Shown: piece after piece, positions 59,479-64,000 of the stretch | Layout: each line of letters begins with the position of its first letter | Position numbering within the stretch: position 1 is the stretch's first letter | NCBI GenBank assembly: GCA_947479085.1 | Contig: CANJYB010000001.1 | Coordinates: 248,001 to 312,000, forward strand | DNA from: Bacteroidota bacterium | Lineage (GTDB): Bacteria; Bacteroidota; Bacteroidia; 2-12-FULL-35-15 | Length of the DNA stretch: 64,000 bases | Direction: 5' to 3' | The notes under the pieces: model-generated | Told to the model about the DNA's origin: nothing | What the model saw: the letters and a program-made list of their open reading frames with translations, nothing else | Databases searched by the model: none | Program-made: the position numbers and the translations under genes

Positions 59479-59833
59479 TTTTCAACACAGAGTCCGCAGA
59501 GGAAAAAGAGTTTCACCGAGTAAGGGTGTGCCCTCTATAAAAAGCAATTATCTGATAATATTGTTTAAGGATTGAGATCCGACCTGGCCAACTCCGTTTT
59601 CAACACAGAGTTCGCAGAGAAAAAAGAGTTTCACAGAGATAGGGTATGCCCTCTGTATAATATAATTATCTGATAATATTGTTTAAGGATTGAGATCCGA
59701 CCGGGCCAACTCCGTTTTCAACACAGAGTTAGCAGAGAAAAAAGAGTTTCACAGAGATAGGGTATGCCCTCTGTATGAAAGTAATTATCTGACAATGCCA
59801 TTCAGCACTTGAGCTCCCAACTGGCCAACTCCG
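59479..59833. repeat. Three tandem copies of a 118-119-bp unit; the third copy overlaps the 3' end of the CDS at 59785-60441
   Basis: Unit starts 59479, 59597, 59715 (TTTTCAACACAGAGT...CCAACTCCG); each unit holds an antisense tail ending in TAA. Confidence 0.93.
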
Positions 59834-60441
59834 CCAACGTTAATGCTTCTGAACATATCATTGTTTCCTGTTCCGTAATAGTACGGATTTGTTTTATCGT
59901 TCGGATTAAAGTAGTTTCCTTGTCCGGACTCTACCGTTGCACTTATTCCAATGTAAGAATGTTCGGCAACTTTATAATTCATACCAAGTGAAATGGCTTT
60001 GTAATTATTTTGTTTGTTGTTCAATGAATTGGCATCAGCCATCACAGCCCCGCTCATCATCCATCGTTTGTTTAATTGATACTGGCCTTCTACAAAAATT
60101 AAATTTCCTGAAACATTTTGTCTTTTCCCGTTGTAAAGTGCTTCGCCTGAATTTAATGGCATAAAGGTGTTTCCTGCTAAATTATAATGCAGTAAACCGA
60201 TGTTTAATTGAAATTTATTATTGAACTGATATCCAATTTTGGGTGCTATAAAAGTACAGACAGAAGGGTTTTTGGAAGAATTTAAAAAACTCATGCTTGT
60301 TCCCATGCTTAAGGAAGTGACTACTCTGTCGGCAGAAAAAGATTTCTTTTTTGCAGGTGTGTAATAATCATCTGTAATGGTTTGTGAAACAACAATGGAA
60401 ACACAAAATAAAAAACTAAGCGAGGTTATTAACTTTTTCAT
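59785..60441 (-). CDS. Secreted hypothetical protein, beta-barrel-like
   Basis: Signal peptide; alternating strands; C-terminal NVGGVGQLGAQVLNGIVR. Confidence 0.75.
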   Translation of the reverse strand: MKKLITSLSFLFCVSIVVSQTITDDYYTPAKKKSFSADRVVTSLSMGTSMSFLNSSKNPSVCTFIAPKIGYQFNNKFQLNIGLLHYNLAGNTFMPLNSGEALYNGKRQNVSGNLIFVEGQYQLNKRWMMSGAVMADANSLNNKQNNYKAISLGMNYKVAEHSYIGISATVESGQGNYFNPNDKTNPYYYGTGNNDMFRSINVGGVGQLGAQVLNGIVR

Positions 60442-60582
60442 TCTTGATAAATTGTTTTACAAAGGTAAATAAAAATAGATTAATCAAATACTTTTGTAAA
60501 AAGTGAAAAACACAATTAATTGTAAAGTGGGTTTACTTTACGGTTCGTTATTCGTAATTTTGCATTTTTAATACCTTGACTT

Positions 60583-60831
60583 ATGAAATTATTTGTTAAA
60601 AACATTGACCGCGATATTAATGAACTGCAGCTGGAAAGCCTTTTTGCTCAATATGGAGAAGTGATATCGACCAAGATAGTATATGATAAAATTACCTGGG
60701 AGAGCAAAGGTTTTGCTTTTTTGGAAATGGCAAAAAAGACAGAGGCTTATAAAGCAATTGACGCATTGAACGGAAAAGAGTTGAAAGGGCGGGTACTAAG
60801 TGTGGAAATTGCGGTGGATAAACCAAGATAA
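60583..60831 (+). CDS. Small single-RRM RNA-binding protein
   Basis: KLFVKNIDRDINELQLESLFAQYGEV...SKGFAFLEM RNP motifs. Confidence 0.93.
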   Translation: MKLFVKNIDRDINELQLESLFAQYGEVISTKIVYDKITWESKGFAFLEMAKKTEAYKAIDALNGKELKGRVLSVEIAVDKPR

Positions 60832-60860
60832 TAAAATGAATTTTTAACATAGCAGGAGGA

Positions 60861-62084
60861 ATGCGTATGGCGAACCGTAGATTGTTTTTTTCTTTTCTTT
60901 ATTTATTTGCACTTATTTTTATTGGGCTATTGGATAGTTGCACCGATACTTCTGCGAAATCAAAATGGGGCATTACAGACCCTGTGCTTGCTTCGGAAAA
61001 CAGAGATAGTATTAACAAGATAAGAAAAGAGATTAATGCAGTTGGTAAAGCAAAATTATTAAATGCAGTTTTTACGGATGAAGCTAAATTAAAAGGATTT
61101 AATGGAGTAGTACTTATAGCCCAGCGGGGGCAAGTGATTTACGAAAAGGCATTTGGTTATTCCAATTTTAAAAAGAAGGATTCTTTGAAATTAAATTCTG
61201 TTTTTCAACTTTCCTCTTCTTCCAAAACACTTACAGCAGCAGCTATTATGTTGCTGGCAGAACAGGGTAAACTGAAACTGACCGATAGTATACAACAGTA
61301 TCTTCCTAACTTTCCTTATCATCATATTACTATAAAAATGCTGCTCACGCATCGTTCGGGATTGAGTAATTATGTTTATGACTGCGAACCGTATTGCCAG
61401 AAACCAAATATGTATAATGGTTGCGCATTTAATAATAAATCGATGCTGGATATTCTTATTATTAATAAACCTAAAATATATTGTCTCCCGAACAAAAAAT
61501 TTGAATACTGCAATACTAATTATGCGCTGCTTCCGTTAATAATTGAAAAGGTAACCGGGATGGACTTTGCAGCATATATGCAGAAAAATATTTTCCAACC
61601 GCTAGGGATGAAAGATACCTGGGTGCATGATCCTAAAACAGATTCGACCCGTAAAAATTTAACGGTGGGTCATAATGCTTCGGGAAGTTTGGAAAAGGTG
61701 GTATTTGCTGATGATGTGGTAGGAGATAAAGGAATTTATTCGACCGCGGAAGATATGTTTAAATGGGATCAGGCATTGTATACAGAAAAGTTATTGAAGA
61801 AGGAAACCATTGAGCAATGTTTTACCGGTTATAGCAATGAGCATAAAGGTAAGCGTAACTATGGCTATGGTTGGAGGATGATAGACAATGGAAACGGGAA
61901 TAAAATAGTTTACCATAACGGTTGGTGGCATGGGTATAACAGCGAGTTTTTCAGAAGGCTGAACGACCAGACTTCAATTATTATTCTGTCGAACCGCGAT
62001 AACCGGATGGCCTACCAGATTAAAGATGTACTACCAATACTTACCAGCAGCACCGAAGCGTTCGATATAGGAGGAGGGGATTAA
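60861..62084 (+). CDS. Serine hydrolase, beta-lactamase class C family, lipoprotein-like
   Basis: FQLSSSSKTLTAAAIMLLAEQGKL (SxxK), YCNTNY (YxN), YHNGWWHGY; N-terminal hydrophobic segment with Cys. Confidence 0.9.
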   Translation: MRMANRRLFFSFLYLFALIFIGLLDSCTDTSAKSKWGITDPVLASENRDSINKIRKEINAVGKAKLLNAVFTDEAKLKGFNGVVLIAQRGQVIYEKAFGYSNFKKKDSLKLNSVFQLSSSSKTLTAAAIMLLAEQGKLKLTDSIQQYLPNFPYHHITIKMLLTHRSGLSNYVYDCEPYCQKPNMYNGCAFNNKSMLDILIINKPKIYCLPNKKFEYCNTNYALLPLIIEKVTGMDFAAYMQKNIFQPLGMKDTWVHDPKTDSTRKNLTVGHNASGSLEKVVFADDVVGDKGIYSTAEDMFKWDQALYTEKLLKKETIEQCFTGYSNEHKGKRNYGYGWRMIDNGNGNKIVYHNGWWHGYNSEFFRRLNDQTSIIILSNRDNRMAYQIKDVLPILTSSTEAFDIGGGD

Positions 62085-62224
62085 AAGGTTTTTTTTTAGA
62101 TTTTAGAATGAAGCGATTTGACTAATTGCTTTTGAATTGTATTTCGGATTTCGACCTCCAGATTTCCCTTAAAATATTTTAACCTATCTTTGCGAAATAA
62201 TTTAAAAACCAATAAAAAATCAAA

Positions 62225-63076
62225 ATGAAAAAATTAATTTATTTAATACTGCTTATGCCATTCGCATTTGGCTGCGGTGGTGGTAAAAAAGAAGGAGTAA
62301 TAACTGCTGAAGACAGTTTAAGAGCTGTTTCTGGTGGACAAACTGTTCGTATTCACGACCAGGATTCAAGTATTCAATCATTTATACGTGGCTTTAACGA
62401 AATTCAGGATAACCTGGATGTAATTAAGGAAAAGGAGAAAATGGTGACCGTGAACAGCAAAAGTGCTGAAATGCGTAAATCGAAACAAGAGCAAATTGTG
62501 GACGATATACAGGCTATGTATGATATGATGAATAAAAATAAGCAACGTCTTGCTGCCATGAAAGCTAAATTTGCTGATGCCGGTAAAAAGAATGAGGTGC
62601 TTGAAAAATTCATTACCCGCCTAACTGCTGACCTTGATGCAAAAAACATCCAGATAGAAGAATTGAAAACTCAATTGGAGCAAATGAATGTGGCCATGGC
62701 TACTTTAAATACCAATTACGAGGAGGAAAAACAACAATCTTCAATAAAAACTGAGAAATTAAACACTGCATTCTATGCTTTTGGTTCTGCTAAAGAATTG
62801 ATAAAAAACAATGTATTGACTAAGGAAGGTGGTTTTATTGGAATAGGAAAAAACCAGAAACTGAAAGAAGATTTCAATAAAGAATATTTTACCAAAGTGG
62901 ATGTTTCAACCACTACATCTATTGTATTAGGTGCCAAAAAAGCAAAACTGATAACTACACATCCAAGTGGTTCTTATAAAATAGAAGGTGCAGATGGAAA
63001 AGCAGAGAAATTAACTATTCTTAATTCAGAAGATTTCTGGAGTGCTTCTAAATATCTTGTTATTGTTGTTGAGTAA
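62225..63076 (+). CDS. Lipoprotein with long coiled coil
   Basis: MKKLIYLILLMPFAFGCGGGKK lipobox; heptad-rich central region; repeated glycine/Lys C-terminal domain. Confidence 0.78.
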   Translation: MKKLIYLILLMPFAFGCGGGKKEGVITAEDSLRAVSGGQTVRIHDQDSSIQSFIRGFNEIQDNLDVIKEKEKMVTVNSKSAEMRKSKQEQIVDDIQAMYDMMNKNKQRLAAMKAKFADAGKKNEVLEKFITRLTADLDAKNIQIEELKTQLEQMNVAMATLNTNYEEEKQQSSIKTEKLNTAFYAFGSAKELIKNNVLTKEGGFIGIGKNQKLKEDFNKEYFTKVDVSTTTSIVLGAKKAKLITTHPSGSYKIEGADGKAEKLTILNSEDFWSASKYLVIVVE

Positions 63077-63123
63077 AAGAGTATTGAGTATTGAGTATTG
63101 AGTATTGAGTGCGAAGTACTGAA

Positions 63124-63160
63124 AACAAAAATCCTGTTCTTTTAGAACAGGATTTTTTGT
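63124..63160. terminator. Intrinsic terminator hairpin
   Basis: AAAAATCCTGTTCT-TTT-AGAACAGGATTTTTT. Confidence 0.88.
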
Positions 63161-63182
63161 TTTAATTAATTTTAATAAGTTC

Positions 63183-63219
63183 CCCCTCTCCTTTGGAGAG
63201 GGGATTAAGGGGTGAGGTG
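63183..63219. repeat. Small interspersed palindromic repeat, second copy
   Basis: CCCCCTCTCCTTTGGAGAGGGGATTAAGGGGTGAGGT; compare 5346-5382. Confidence 0.75.
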
Positions 63220-63221
63220 CT

Positions 63222-64000
63222 TTATTCAACCGGATAATAAATTTCGGTCAGCCATTTAGCTGTATCCTTTTCATTCATCGGGTCAGTAACGTATACTTCC
63301 CATGGGGAGCCGGTTGTTTTTTTATGATTCTCATCCATCCATTTATGCAATGCTTCATGTGCGGTGTTTGTCTTTTCGTAAGCTCCATAATAGTGGCCTA
63401 CTACCGCATTACCTGCTTTTAATTCACTTACTTTAATCTCGCCTTCTCCTTTTATTGATTTTTCTAATGGTACTGCGCATTCCATATCAATTTTTGCGGG
63501 AGCATAGCTATGATAAATGGCCAGTACCGCACCGTTTTGTTTTAAATTGTTTTTCTTCATGAACATTCCTATGCGTCCGTAACTGTTGCCAATATCTCCT
63601 GAAATCGTTTTCTCTGAAGTCATCATCCTATACGAAGCGATAATTTGAGAAGGTGTGGTGGTGGCTTCAATTTTCATTTCGGTTTGACCGGCAGGTGGCG
63701 TTTCCATTGCTTTTTTCTCGGAAACGGTTTTTAAATCTGCCAATCCTTTTTCAAAATCCGGACCTACGAGTTTATCCATAAATAAGCTGAAGTATTTGGA
63801 AGGAACGCGCATGTACCATGGCATATCTTCGCCTTTGGAATCCATAGCCCAAATTACTTTTGTCCCTGCGTCTTCTTTATTGAATTTGAATGAACCGTAT
63901 GATTTTCCCATTCCGCCAAACTGCATGGTGGTCTGAATGGAATCATTTGGAACGGAAGCAGAAATGGATAAAGTGCCTTCACCTACATCGTTATTGCCTT
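63222..64000 (-). CDS. SRPBCC-like plus GyrI-like effector-binding domain protein (5' end outside window)
   Basis: Frame stays open to base 64000; N-terminal SRPBCC-like strand pattern, C-terminal ...VVGHYYGAYEKTNTAHEALHKWMDENHKKTTGSPWEVYVTDPMNEKDTAKWLTEIYYPVE. Confidence 0.8.
   Translation of the reverse strand, partial: GNNDVGEGTLSISASVPNDSIQTTMQFGGMGKSYGSFKFNKEDAGTKVIWAMDSKGEDMPWYMRVPSKYFSLFMDKLVGPDFEKGLADLKTVSEKKAMETPPAGQTEMKIEATTTPSQIIASYRMMTSEKTISGDIGNSYGRIGMFMKKNNLKQNGAVLAIYHSYAPAKIDMECAVPLEKSIKGEGEIKVSELKAGNAVVGHYYGAYEKTNTAHEALHKWMDENHKKTTGSPWEVYVTDPMNEKDTAKWLTEIYYPVE

Noticed and set aside
63026-63229. 67-aa minus-strand ORF (NTQYSILNTLLLNNN)
   Set aside because: Composed of the heptamer SSR, a terminator hairpin and an interspersed palindromic repeat.
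1-64000. Prophage, integrative element or IS insertion
   Set aside because: No integrase, transposase, capsid or tail-like genes; gene content is chromosomal.

Overview
AT-rich Bacteroidota-type chromosomal window. Supporting evidence: several T9SS sorting domains, a PorV/PorQ-like protein, TAnnTTTG-like promoter boxes and many small interspersed intergenic repeats. I see no phage, IS element, CRISPR array or rRNA. Content is mostly housekeeping: hutI-ftcD-patatin-truA-ABC transporter; DUF72; YjjG-like HAD; upp; a glycan-modification-like cluster (FemAB/GNAT, two deacetylases, an AAC(3)-fold acyltransferase, wecB); radC; rpsT; tRNA-Glu; proS; an OMP/lipoprotein pair; nadR/pnuC; thiE-like/GGGP synthase; WG-repeat protein; ahcY; a TonB-receptor / giant secreted protein / PorV-like cluster; greA-HIT; T9SS proteins including one with 13 exact-length 83-aa repeats; pdhB; lhgO; a RelE-type TA pair; rsmD; a RecD-like helicase; NdpA-like protein; RRM protein; a beta-lactamase-family serine hydrolase. 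The most unusual signals are (i) a 118-bp tandem array at 59479-59833 that repeats the last 15 codons plus stop of the adjacent gene in a diverged but amino-acid-conservative form, (ii) three intergenic minisatellites, unrelated in sequence, all with periods of 21 or 42 bp, and (iii) the indel-free 13 x 249-bp repeat with an alternating two-unit pattern. All family assignments come from reading the protein sequences by eye; no database search was run.
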